Shown here piece after piece: positions 1 through 8,411 of a stretch of DNA of 64,000 nt (its first letter is position 1; the number at the start of each line of letters is the position of its first letter). The notes below the pieces were generated by a model. It saw only the letters and a program-made list of their open reading frames with translations. It made no database searches and was not told the DNA's origin. The translations under genes were made by a program, and so were the position numbers. The stretch is taken from NCBI GenBank assembly GCA_022823725.1, contig JAJEHL010000017.1:1-64000 (forward strand), written 5' to 3'. The DNA is from Candidatus Latescibacterota bacterium. Lineage in GTDB: Bacteria > Latescibacterota > UBA2968.

Positions 1-2
1 GT

Positions 3-141
3 CTGATCGGCGCCTTGTGTATGGAGTGGTCTGAAGAATGGATCACCGGCAGACGCTATCTGGACATGAGGTATTTAAAACAGAATCTCTGACCCCTATT
101 TCACGGAGCTACAATTTTACAGAACTTTTTGGACTTGACCC
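3..141 (+). mobile_element. 3' end of an IS256-family (mutator-type) insertion sequence, partial
   Basis: A frame open from the window edge (3-92) ends in TGA and encodes about 29 residues with the words LIGALCMEWSEEW and TGRRYLDM. This is the usual C-terminus of IS256/mutator DDE transposases, which carry a (E)EWxTGRRY-like tail. The 49 bases after the stop, ending near GACTTGACCC at 132-141, look like the terminal inverted repeat of such an element, but the other end lies outside the window. The element sits directly upstream of the cas promoter. The rest of the transposase is not visible, so whether it is intact cannot be said. Confidence 0.7.
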
Positions 142-158
142 ATTCTGTCTGAAAAAAT

Positions 159-187
159 TTGACATTTTGAGCAAACTTTAGTATCAT
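159..187 (+). promoter_or_regulatory. Predicted sigma-70 promoter of the cas operon
   Basis: TTGACA (159-164) and TATCAT (182-187) are separated by exactly 17 nt, a near-consensus housekeeping promoter. Transcription would start near 194, about 48 nt before the cas6 ATG at 242. It begins only 18 nt after the putative end of the IS256 element. The transcribed leader contains a 10-bp inverted repeat, AAAATTTTTA (197-206) and TAAAAATTTT (222-231), just before a weakly marked start codon. Confidence 0.6.
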
Positions 188-241
188 AGATCAATGAAAA
201 TTTTTAATTGATAATTTTATGTAAAAATTTTAGGTTTTTTT

Positions 242-910
242 ATGCTTGAACTATCTTTCACCGAATACCAATTAAGGCTTTCTCGTGAACTATCTCCGAA
301 CGAGACTCCCCAGCTTCGTGGTTTTTTCGGCAATGCTTTTGCAGATCAAGTTTTGCTCCACAATCACAAGGAAGATGGAACCTTTGTATATACTTATCCC
401 CGCGTTCAGTTCAAGATATTGAACAAGCAGGCAGTATTAATAGGATTGGATGAAGGCAGCGATTTGCTGACTCAATTGTGGCTGGAAGTAGATCAAACCA
501 AACTAGGGGTAGAAACTCTTGCTGTTCAGGAGTCCACAGTTCAAAAACGGCGAGTTGAAATTGGAGAATGCAAGAAAATGGTGACATACCGATTTCTGAC
601 GCCTTGGCTAGCACTAAACCAGAATAATACACATCGATATCGCAGGATGTCCAAAGCCATAGACCGTTGCCACTTACTTGAGCGAATTCTTGTGGGAAAT
701 TGCCTCTCTTTTGCCAAGTCATTTCGCCACACCGTGACTTTGAGGTTACAAGCTGACTGTTCGAAATTGCGTCCGGTAAACCGCCGCTTAAAGGGTATTA
801 CAATGCAGGGATTTATGGGTTTATTCTCTGTAAACTTTCTTTTTCCGGATAAGGTAGGCATCGGAAAATCCGTTTCGCGCGGGTTTGGCACTGTGTCACG
901 TATCATATAG
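242..910 (+). CDS. cas6: CRISPR-associated endoribonuclease Cas6 (type I-B)
   Basis: Cas6 cuts the long CRISPR transcript inside each repeat and leaves an 8-nt repeat tag on every crRNA. The 222-residue product has the usual Cas6 length. It ends with the glycine-rich loop region GIGKSVSRGFGTV, the hallmark of the C-terminal ferredoxin-like domain in this family. It is the first gene of the cas operon and cas8b follows after 26 nt. I cannot assign the catalytic residue, since Cas6 active sites vary. The start codon has only a weak ribosome site (AGG then a T run), so expression may depend on the upstream inverted repeat. The repeats in this window end in ATTGAAAC, the tag expected from such processing. 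Confidence 0.85.
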   Translation: MLELSFTEYQLRLSRELSPNETPQLRGFFGNAFADQVLLHNHKEDGTFVYTYPRVQFKILNKQAVLIGLDEGSDLLTQLWLEVDQTKLGVETLAVQESTVQKRRVEIGECKKMVTYRFLTPWLALNQNNTHRYRRMSKAIDRCHLLERILVGNCLSFAKSFRHTVTLRLQADCSKLRPVNRRLKGITMQGFMGLFSVNFLFPDKVGIGKSVSRGFGTVSRII

Positions 911-936
911 GACTCAAAAACTCAAAGGAGCGAACC

Positions 937-3009
937 ATGATAGTTGAAGATTTGATCCGGATGGGCCTGCCTTTACTGGAAGGCGATATGGATGCCAAGG
1001 AAATCCTAAAGTTGATTTCCAATGTGCAAGACCAAAAGGTGAAAAATTTCTACCGCCATGTCATTGTAGTAGAAATTTCAAACAATATGCAACCTACAGC
1101 CTTCTATCAAATATGGGGGCAGGAAACCGAAGAAGGAAAAAAAACGGATTTTGTCCCCAATATAGAGCGGGCAGTGGGAGCACCTTTTGTGTTGCCACAG
1201 GGAGGAAATCCCATCCATCCGCAAGGCATATACGGTGTTGCAGCGTATCCTTGTTATGATCGGCACATACATGCATTTAGCGAATCACCGGAGGAAGTAG
1301 CCAGCTTTCTCCATGGTCGATTAGAAAGAACTCCGGCCGTAGATCTTAGCGAGGACCTCATTAAAGAGGTGGCAATCTCAGTTAATCAAACCGTTTTGGA
1401 AATGGTTCAAACCAATGAAAAGACTAAAATGCTAGGTGTTCTGATCTTGTCGGACATGCGAGGAGCGGATGCAGCTTATAAATACAAAGAACAGGCTTCA
1501 GAAAATCATATCGGCCATAGCCAACTTTTTCAAAACAGATACATCCAACCTGACCACAGTCGAGTCCTAGAGCTTTTCTGGATGGCCAAGTTGCAAGAGG
1601 GTTCAGAAAAGGGAGAGCGCGAAGGAGTTTGTACATTCTGTGGGAAGGATGCCCAGCTCGCTACAATCTACTGCAAGTCTTGGCCTTGGTATCTACCTAC
1701 TTGGACCTGCCCTCTGCCTCAAGGGGGCAACGAAAAGATGATGGTCGAAGGCATTGGAAGTTGTCCCGATTGCTATAAAGCCCTCGTATATGGGGCCTGC
1801 CTTTTTGAAAAATTTACTCAACCTGTTCAGCATTTACTGACCAGAGAGATTTTTTCGCCAGTATCCAACCGCGAGGGCATTCGCCAGATTGCACGTAAAA
1901 AGATCAGTGATTTTCCTACGATTCGAGGAAGCGGGTTGCTTCTTCCCATCTTGGATAGGGTTTTTGAGGATAATGAAATCAGAGAAGAGTTTGCAGAAAA
2001 TATTGTAAGCCTGCTCAAGCCACCTGCAAAAGACAGAATGTTAGATCGGTATATTGATTCTGTAACCGGGTTTGAATACTTTTTGCCTGATGAAGTTGAG
2101 GCTGGTGACTACCGGCTCAGTCTTATCTACTATTCAGGCGATGCGGGCAAAGGCGACATTCACCTTCGCGCCTATATTGAGGATGTCATTCCATCTACGA
2201 TAAAACATTTGAAATCAATGACGGAGGATACCGCTGATATTGCCCACCAGTTACTTCGAGCGATATACCCTAATGCCAACGAGCAACAAACGGCTAACAA
2301 TCATCGTCGGTATCGGTCTTTGCCCTATATGTTAGCCAGAGGATATGGTGGCCCATACGTTTGGGACCAACTTCAGGCTGTCCTTCACCGACAGCCCCTC
2401 AGTCTTCGGTTACCCATTCGGAACGTGGCGGAACGGCTTCGGAGTATTACACCGCGATACCCGGATTCGCGTAATGAAATACATGAGGAAGTGATCTTTT
2501 ATTTAACATTTTTGGAATTTTGGGTAGAGTATCAGTGTAAACTTTTAAACGGAGGAGATCAGGATATGGCTATGCGGCCTTGGAAGAAGTTGCTACAAGT
2601 TATTTTTCAGCATCCTGTTGATCAGGTACAGCTTGAATCTTCGGCTGAGCTTGGTTTTGCCTGCGGTGCTGTGATGCGTCAATTCAGCAGACAGTATTTT
2701 GCCGTGACGGAGAAAGATTACCTCAAGCAAAGAGTGCTGACATTTGGAAGTGACCTCACGCCCGAGAAAGTTTGGAGACAAGGGATCAAGCAGATTTTTG
2801 AAGTGGCACCAAGATATGAAAACCTGAACTTGGGGGAAGATTTTCCCCAGAGACTGGGCGTCGTGCTTACGGAATATGACCGTCTAAAGCAGGAGATAGA
2901 GAAGAATAAAGACGAATTTATGGCATCCTTCTGGGCAGGCCACAGCCTTCAGGGATACGACAGACCCAGAGTTCAAAAACAGACCGAAACAGCAAACCAG
3001 CCTGAATAA
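937..3009 (+). CDS. cas8b: Cascade large subunit Cas8b (Csh1 / TM1802-like)
   Basis: Large subunit of the type I-B interference complex, expected to contact the PAM and help recruit Cas3. The 690-residue length and the position between cas6 and cas7 fit the Csh1/TM1802 group. Two CxxC pairs (C232/C235 and C276/C279, in CTFC and CPDC) form the zinc-ribbon insert typical of Cas8b. A clear ribosome site (AAAGGAG) precedes the ATG. Sequence divergence between Cas8 families is high, so the b subtype rests on the zinc-finger pattern and the Csh2-type cas7 next door. Base composition is more AT-rich than the housekeeping genes further along, as is usual for transferred cas loci. Confidence 0.8.
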   Translation: MIVEDLIRMGLPLLEGDMDAKEILKLISNVQDQKVKNFYRHVIVVEISNNMQPTAFYQIWGQETEEGKKTDFVPNIERAVGAPFVLPQGGNPIHPQGIYGVAAYPCYDRHIHAFSESPEEVASFLHGRLERTPAVDLSEDLIKEVAISVNQTVLEMVQTNEKTKMLGVLILSDMRGADAAYKYKEQASENHIGHSQLFQNRYIQPDHSRVLELFWMAKLQEGSEKGEREGVCTFCGKDAQLATIYCKSWPWYLPTWTCPLPQGGNEKMMVEGIGSCPDCYKALVYGACLFEKFTQPVQHLLTREIFSPVSNREGIRQIARKKISDFPTIRGSGLLLPILDRVFEDNEIREEFAENIVSLLKPPAKDRMLDRYIDSVTGFEYFLPDEVEAGDYRLSLIYYSGDAGKGDIHLRAYIEDVIPSTIKHLKSMTEDTADIAHQLLRAIYPNANEQQTANNHRRYRSLPYMLARGYGGPYVWDQLQAVLHRQPLSLRLPIRNVAERLRSITPRYPDSRNEIHEEVIFYLTFLEFWVEYQCKLLNGGDQDMAMRPWKKLLQVIFQHPVDQVQLESSAELGFACGAVMRQFSRQYFAVTEKDYLKQRVLTFGSDLTPEKVWRQGIKQIFEVAPRYENLNLGEDFPQRLGVVLTEYDRLKQEIEKNKDEFMASFWAGHSLQGYDRPRVQKQTETANQPE

Positions 3010-3027
3010 AATTTAAAGGAGAAAAAA

Positions 3028-3996
3028 ATGGATGGAAATCCGATTCACAGCGGCGAAATTCTGTTTGTCAAATGTGTTAAAGATGGTATTCCCAACCGGG
3101 ATCCCCTGCGCGAAAGCGACGCACGTCGAATCTTTGGAGAGGAAGACGGACGGATTTCACTCTCGGACGTCAGCATCAAGCGTGATGTTAGAGATTATGT
3201 TTTGGCTCGCTATCCAGATGGTGGCGAGAACAAATCAATGTTTGTTTTTTGCCGGGAGGAGCGCACGGATGGAAACAAGTTGCTGGGTAGGGAGAAACTT
3301 GCGACAACCATTCTTGAAAGGGCCGAGCGGGATGCTGAGAAAGACCTTCGGGATGCGTTGCTTACTTCGGCCTTTGATATGCGCGTTTTTGGGGCAGTTT
3401 TCAGCGTAAAAAAGAAGAGCTTTAATCAGGTTGGCCCTGTTCAGTTTGGTTGGGCACATTCCCTTCATCCCGTAGAAACCAAGTATGTCCAGGGGACAGT
3501 CGTGATGCCTTCTAAGGACACTGAGGTGACGGACACAGGTGAAGAAGAGGGTAAGGGGCAAGGTACTATATGGACGAGCTATACTTTGCCGTTTGCTCTT
3601 TTTTTAATGCCTGGTGTGATAAATGCACAGATTGCAGGCGATACTATGATGAGTGAAGAAGATGTTGAGGTACTGCTTGAAGGACTTTGGAAAGGTACAA
3701 CACATCGGCAGGCACGAGGGCGGGGGATCCAGCAGCCATTATTTTTACTTCACGTTGAATACAAGGATCCTTTTGACCGGATTGGATTTTTGGAAGAAGG
3801 ATTGAAGATTGAGCCTGGACGAGATGCTTGGCAGGGAGAAAATACCCCATCTTCGCTGGAAGAAATCAAGCTGGATGTAGAAAAATTGGCTGAGATTTTG
3901 AATGCAAACGAAGGTAAGATCAGGCGCATTCGACTCTGGCAACATTCTGGACTTCAAGGCACTGGAGAACTCCCTGGTGAAAAAATGACCATGTAG
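3028..3996 (+). CDS. cas7: Cascade backbone protein Cas7 (Csh2-type)
   Basis: Cas7 forms the helical backbone that coats the crRNA spacer. The 322-residue protein opens with GEILFVKCVKDGIPNRDPLR, matching the Csh2/DevR-type start in which an N-P-x-x-D-P word follows a first beta strand. It later has the RRIF and RGIQQPLFLLHVEYKD segments typical of type I-B Cas7. A strong AAAGGAG ribosome site lies before the ATG at 3028. The gene sits 18 nt after cas8b and 13 nt before cas5, so translation is probably coupled along the operon. No truncation or frameshift is seen. Confidence 0.85.
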   Translation: MDGNPIHSGEILFVKCVKDGIPNRDPLRESDARRIFGEEDGRISLSDVSIKRDVRDYVLARYPDGGENKSMFVFCREERTDGNKLLGREKLATTILERAERDAEKDLRDALLTSAFDMRVFGAVFSVKKKSFNQVGPVQFGWAHSLHPVETKYVQGTVVMPSKDTEVTDTGEEEGKGQGTIWTSYTLPFALFLMPGVINAQIAGDTMMSEEDVEVLLEGLWKGTTHRQARGRGIQQPLFLLHVEYKDPFDRIGFLEEGLKIEPGRDAWQGENTPSSLEEIKLDVEKLAEILNANEGKIRRIRLWQHSGLQGTGELPGEKMTM

Positions 3997-4009
3997 TGAG
4001 GACTTCAAT

Positions 4010-4720
4010 ATGAGTGTATTAGCATTTGAGTTACGCAGTAACATGGCTCATTTCCGAAGACCGGATACCATGGGGACACATGCCAGCTATCCCTTTATCA
4101 CACGGACAGCACTGCATGGTTTAATAGCTTCGATTCTTGGACTTGAGTTGCTACCGGAATCTCCTCGTTGCGGTATCCGGCTTATACAGCCCGTCCGTAC
4201 GGTAGCGCACGAAATGAGTATGCTTGGAAAAGGTTGGATGGGTAGCAGTGGGCAGGAATTCAATCGACCCACGGCAATTGAGATTGTGGTGAACCCACAT
4301 TATCGAGTCTATTATCAGGGGGCTTTGCAAGAGGAACTGGAAGGTCGGCTCAAGGAGGGACGTAGCCACTATCACACATATCTGGGAAGCGCGTATTGTT
4401 TAACATTTCCAGCTTTCCACGCTTCCTATTCAGATACTGAAGTCAAGTCTCTGACGCCGTTAGGACATGAGAATATGACCTGTGTATCTGTAGTTCCGAG
4501 TGAGACAGTCTCCCGACTAATGCCCCAAGATGAAGATGAATATGCCCGTGTGGGAGGGATTCTTTACGAACATCTCGGAAATCGCCGTTTTGAGGGATCA
4601 ATCAGCTTGATCTATGAAGTGCAGGGAGGGCCGATTACGTTCACACCCGTTGCAGCTTCGGATACAGACAAATGGTCTTTTCTGGATTTGCCAGATGAAG
4701 GAGTCGTATGCCTATGGTAA
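4010..4720 (+). CDS. cas5: Cascade subunit Cas5 (Cas5h-type)
   Basis: Cas5 caps the 5' tag of the crRNA in the type I complex. This 236-residue protein starts with FELRSNMAHFRRPDTMGTHA followed by TRTALHGLIASILG, the N-terminal pattern of Cas5 (first strand, then the alpha helix with the T-x-x-x-x-x-GL/IAS word). It is complete, lies between cas7 and cas3, and its last 13 nt overlap the start of cas3. The overlap and tight spacing support one transcript from the promoter at 159. Confidence 0.85.
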   Translation: MSVLAFELRSNMAHFRRPDTMGTHASYPFITRTALHGLIASILGLELLPESPRCGIRLIQPVRTVAHEMSMLGKGWMGSSGQEFNRPTAIEIVVNPHYRVYYQGALQEELEGRLKEGRSHYHTYLGSAYCLTFPAFHASYSDTEVKSLTPLGHENMTCVSVVPSETVSRLMPQDEDEYARVGGILYEHLGNRRFEGSISLIYEVQGGPITFTPVAASDTDKWSFLDLPDEGVVCLW

Positions 4721-7146
4721 TACCTTTTGACCGGTGCATCGCTCGACCAGATAACAAAGATGGACAGAAGAATCTTCTTCGGGACCATCTTGTAGAGGTA
4801 GCCACTGCATGTGGCTCTGAAAAAGGGAATTATGAAGAGCGTATCGCATTCTTAGCGGGTCTTCTGCACGATGTGGCTAAGGCGTATGCGAAGTGGCAAT
4901 ATTATATACGGGAGGAACTTGAAAAAGGCCCTCCCCACGCACCATTAGGCTCTGCATTATTCGCTTATTGTGCCGAAAGTCTAATCAAAATCTGGCAGAT
5001 TGATAGAATAGCCCGCTTAAAGCTTTACGATCTAGCTTTAGATTGGACCCGAGTGATCTATGACCATCACGGGCAATTGGACGATCTGGAAGGAGATACC
5101 CCTTGGGATCAAAGTGGTGCAAGAAATTATTTTGCTGAAGTTTTATATGGCTGTGATACGGATGGCATTTTTGATTTCATCGTTTCACACTTCCCGGGTA
5201 TTCAGGTAGATCGGAAAGGGTTTGAAAAATGGTTAAAGACATTTCCTGACCAATGGGAAAAACGTGTGCGGAGAGACCGAGGAAAGCAATTGATGCGTAT
5301 GCTTCGAGAAGCCAATGACTCCGCCAAAATAAAAACACACTTCGCTTTGAGTATTCCTCGAATTGCAGCACAGCTTGTTGCAGCAGACCGATATCATGCG
5401 GGGGATCTGCATAAGGCCAATTTGAGTGTTTCGGATGCCAAATATGCACTCCAAAGACTATTGGAAGCCTGTAAAAAAAAGGCCCAAAAAGCCTTAGAAG
5501 AAGGTGCCGATCCATTACTGGTTAGCCATCGCCAAGCTGTTCAAGAAAAAGCACTTAGAGAGTATTTACAACATTCTCAGAATTTTTTTTATTCCTTAAA
5601 ATTGCCTACTGGTTATGGAAAAACGTTGTCGGCTTTGAGAATTGCATTAACCGCGTGTGCTTCTGGTCAATATCAGCGAGTTATATATGTGGCACCTTAT
5701 CTTTCTATTCTCTCTCAGAATACAGAAGAAATTTCAGAAACAACGGGATTAGAAGCCATACAACACCATCATCTTTCGCTCGCAGAATTGGACGACGATG
5801 AAGTAGAGGTTACAGAGACTTGGCAAACGCCTATTTTGACAACAACGTTCAATCAGTTTTTTCGAGCGATTTTTCCTCGTCGAGCACATCAGTGTCTGAG
5901 GATTGAGGCACTTAAAAATGCCTTTGTAATTATCGATGAACCTCAAATTATCGATTTAAATGCTTGGAATATATTTCTTCGTATTCTTAGCATAGTGGCA
6001 GAAGATTGTTCATTTCAGGTATTATTTTCTACAGCTACACTACCACCAGTGGAAGAAGGTATTTTACATTCTGTCATTCCCCTTGCACCTAAAATTAAAA
6101 TAGTCGGACGGTACGATATTTGTATGCAGCCAGATATTTGGAAAGAAGCTGATGTTGCAAAGATGGCCATTAAAACTATAAAAAAAGCAAAAAGTGTAGC
6201 GCTTATCATGAATACAGTACAGGACGCCGCAAGAGTCTATAAACGAATCAAAGAATCGAAAAAATTGAAAGATGTAGAGGTATTCTGTTTAACCGCGTTG
6301 ATGTTGCCAGCACACAAGGCCAAAGTGATTCAAAAAATCAATAAAAGCCTAAAAAAAGGGAAACGTGTAATAGCTGTCTGTACACAGATATTAGAAGCAG
6401 GTGTAGATCTAAGTTTTCAAGTAATTTTGCGAGCACTTCCAATTTTTCCGTCTATCACTCAGGCTGCAGGCCGTGCGAATCGACATGGGGAAGGAGAACG
6501 AGCCAAGGTTATAGTGTTTGAATTTGTGCGTGAAGATGGAAACCTCAGTCGATCATGGGTCTATCGCGATAAGAACTTAACAACGCAAACAGATCGTTTA
6601 TTGGAACAATATACAAGCGATGTTTTGCCAGAAGAAAATCTCGTCTCAGAACTGGATCAGTATTATCGAACTTGTTGGGATGTAAATAGCTATACTGCCC
6701 TATTACAGAACAAAGTTGAAAAGGCGGCTCATGGGAAATGGTCTGAACTTGCGGGGATTCAACCTTTTGTCTCTGGCCCTCCAACAGACAATGTGTTTGT
6801 CAACCAGCCTATGGATGAACTAAGTGGTGCAATGCAACGCCTACAAGCTCATTTTGCGCCCGAGGGTTGTAATCAATTACTTGATAGATTCTTGGATTGG
6901 AAATTTCGTAAAGATTTAAATTTCCTTGAACGTAAACGTTTATCTGCTCTCTTTCGACAATACTTGGTTCCTGTAAATAGGAAAATTGCAATTGATATTG
7001 GAGAGCCGCTGGTGCCGATGGACGAGATAGAAAATGAGGAAGATAGCGCATTGTGGAGACTGATAAATGCAGAGGACTACTGTTCAGATACCGGTTTTGC
7101 ACACCTATTAGCAACAGATGAACAACAAATCATTGCGATTTTTTAA
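4708..7146 (+). CDS. cas3: CRISPR-associated nuclease-helicase Cas3
   Basis: Cas3 is recruited to Cascade-bound targets, nicks the displaced strand and degrades it. The 812-residue protein has both expected parts. An N-terminal HD nuclease carries H54-D55 in LLHDVAKAY. A superfamily 2 helicase carries Walker A PTGYGKT near residues 300-308, the variant motif II DEPQ near 410, motif III FSTATLPP and motif VI QAAGRANRHG. It overlaps cas5 by 13 nt. The C-terminal end lies just 16 nt before a 72-nt copy of the cas1 5' region, which marks a rearranged junction; cas3 itself appears intact. Confidence 0.92.
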   Translation: MPMVIPFDRCIARPDNKDGQKNLLRDHLVEVATACGSEKGNYEERIAFLAGLLHDVAKAYAKWQYYIREELEKGPPHAPLGSALFAYCAESLIKIWQIDRIARLKLYDLALDWTRVIYDHHGQLDDLEGDTPWDQSGARNYFAEVLYGCDTDGIFDFIVSHFPGIQVDRKGFEKWLKTFPDQWEKRVRRDRGKQLMRMLREANDSAKIKTHFALSIPRIAAQLVAADRYHAGDLHKANLSVSDAKYALQRLLEACKKKAQKALEEGADPLLVSHRQAVQEKALREYLQHSQNFFYSLKLPTGYGKTLSALRIALTACASGQYQRVIYVAPYLSILSQNTEEISETTGLEAIQHHHLSLAELDDDEVEVTETWQTPILTTTFNQFFRAIFPRRAHQCLRIEALKNAFVIIDEPQIIDLNAWNIFLRILSIVAEDCSFQVLFSTATLPPVEEGILHSVIPLAPKIKIVGRYDICMQPDIWKEADVAKMAIKTIKKAKSVALIMNTVQDAARVYKRIKESKKLKDVEVFCLTALMLPAHKAKVIQKINKSLKKGKRVIAVCTQILEAGVDLSFQVILRALPIFPSITQAAGRANRHGEGERAKVIVFEFVREDGNLSRSWVYRDKNLTTQTDRLLEQYTSDVLPEENLVSELDQYYRTCWDVNSYTALLQNKVEKAAHGKWSELAGIQPFVSGPPTDNVFVNQPMDELSGAMQRLQAHFAPEGCNQLLDRFLDWKFRKDLNFLERKRLSALFRQYLVPVNRKIAIDIGEPLVPMDEIENEEDSALWRLINAEDYCSDTGFAHLLATDEQQIIAIF

Positions 7147-7162
7147 CGAAATATCGCGGGAA

Positions 7163-7234
7163 AACATTTTGCAACTCGTACTCAACACTTATGGCGCGTA
7201 TTTGAGTCGGCGGGGGGAATTGTTTCAGGTCAAG
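7163..7234 (+). repeat. 72-bp direct repeat, copy 1: orphan fragment of the cas1 5' end
   Basis: These 72 bases are identical to 8340-8411, the first codons of the real cas1. In the matching frame they read LQLVLNTYGAYLSRRGELF and then run into unrelated sequence. Weaker similarity continues a few bases on both sides. The copy lies 16 nt after the cas3 stop, where cas1 would be expected in a standard operon. This suggests that the segment 7235-8339 with the DUF3800 gene was inserted and the cas1 start was duplicated in the process. Confidence 0.9.
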
Positions 7235-7304
7235 ATGCAGGGGAAAATAGACGGCGAGAATCTTGGCGTCAGCGAAGGCGACAACGCACATAACAGAGCG
7301 TTTT

Positions 7305-8168
7305 ATGGAGAATAAACCGTTGCAAAAGAAACAGACTTCAATCCGTTATTATTTTATAGATGAAGGCGGAGATAGCACGTTATTCTCCAGCAAAGGCAAG
7401 GTCTTGATCGGCACATCGGGGTGTTCTCGATTTTTTATACTCGGCCTATTGGATGTGCCTGATCCAGCCACATTACACCATGCTTTAGAGGACCTGCGGG
7501 TGCGGCTGATGAACGATTCATATTTCAAAGATGTGCCATCCCTGCAAGCAAAGGTTCGAAAAACAGCACTTGCCTTTCATGCCAAAGACGATTTGCCCGA
7601 AGTGCGACGAGATGTTTTTCGGATTTTACGCGACACTGAAGGATTGCGCTTCTTTGCTGTGGTTGCTGACAAATGGCGCGTGCTGGACTATGTTCGCCAA
7701 CGAAATGAAAGCACTTCTGACTATCGCTATCACCCCAATGAACTTTACGATTATCTGATAGGGCGTTTGTTCAAAGAAAGACTACATCAGGACAGTAGAT
7801 ATCATATTATCTTTTCAAAACGAGGTCGGTCCAACCGCACCGCCGCCTTGCGTCAGGCACTCGAAACTGCCCGGGACCGTTTTGCCAAACAACAAAACGT
7901 AATAGATAATACGTCCTTAAAAGTATCTGTGTCAATTCCGCAAGAGCAGGGCGGTTTACAAGCTGTGGATTATTTCGTCTGGGCTTTACAAAGGCTCTAT
8001 GAACGCGGTGAAGATCGATATGTGAAGTATCTGTGGCGGGCTTTTCGGATCGTACACGATATCGATGACAGACGTGAGGCAGGCTATGGTGTGTATTACA
8101 CACAAAAAAAACCGCTCAATGTAGCGGCTTTGATGTGGCGAGAAAATGATAAAAAGCCAGGGATATAG
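7305..8168 (+). CDS. DUF3800 domain protein inserted between cas3 and cas1
   Basis: DUF3800 proteins are widespread, often found near mobile and defence genes, and thought to have an RNase H-like fold; their biochemical role is unsettled. The signature YFIDEGGD (usually Y-x-D-E-S/G-G) is at residues 16-23 and the C-terminal helix word LQAVDYFVWALQR is present. I chose ATG 7305, giving 287 residues. An in-frame TTG at 7263 would add 14 residues but has no better ribosome site. The gene is not part of standard type I-B modules. It is bracketed by the 72-bp cas1 duplication, so it is probably cargo rather than a Cas protein, though it shares the operon direction. Confidence 0.8.
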   Translation: MENKPLQKKQTSIRYYFIDEGGDSTLFSSKGKVLIGTSGCSRFFILGLLDVPDPATLHHALEDLRVRLMNDSYFKDVPSLQAKVRKTALAFHAKDDLPEVRRDVFRILRDTEGLRFFAVVADKWRVLDYVRQRNESTSDYRYHPNELYDYLIGRLFKERLHQDSRYHIIFSKRGRSNRTAALRQALETARDRFAKQQNVIDNTSLKVSVSIPQEQGGLQAVDYFVWALQRLYERGEDRYVKYLWRAFRIVHDIDDRREAGYGVYYTQKKPLNVAALMWRENDKKPGI

Positions 8169-8339
8169 GATTGCGCGAACCGCAGCCCGGCAATCACACG
8201 GCTATGGAGCCGAATTTCGTCCGCTGGCAATTCTATTATAACCAATACCATAAAAATGTCAAGTTTCAAGTTTTACACCACCAAATTTGTTTTGTGAACG
8301 CTTGTGATGAACAGGCGTGATTCAGTATTATCCCAGGAG
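8169..8339. other. Non-coding segment with a small stem-loop after the DUF3800 gene
   Basis: About 170 bases without a gene. A perfect 5-bp stem, CGGCT (8199-8203) and AGCCG (8208-8212), closes a 4-nt loop. It is followed by AT-rich sequence. The stem is too short and lacks the T run needed for a confident terminator call. This segment belongs to the inserted DUF3800 cassette and could hold its outer boundary. Confidence 0.35.
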
Positions 8340-8411
8340 AACATTTTGCAACTCGTACTCAACACTTATGGCGCGTATTTGAGTCGGCGGGGGGAATTGT
8401 TTCAGGTCAAG
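8340..8411 (+). repeat. 72-bp direct repeat, copy 2: functional cas1 5' end
   Basis: This is identical over 72 bases to 7163-7234, with the copies 1177 bp apart. This copy contains the probable TTG start of cas1 at 8346 and continues into the complete gene. Confidence 0.9.
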
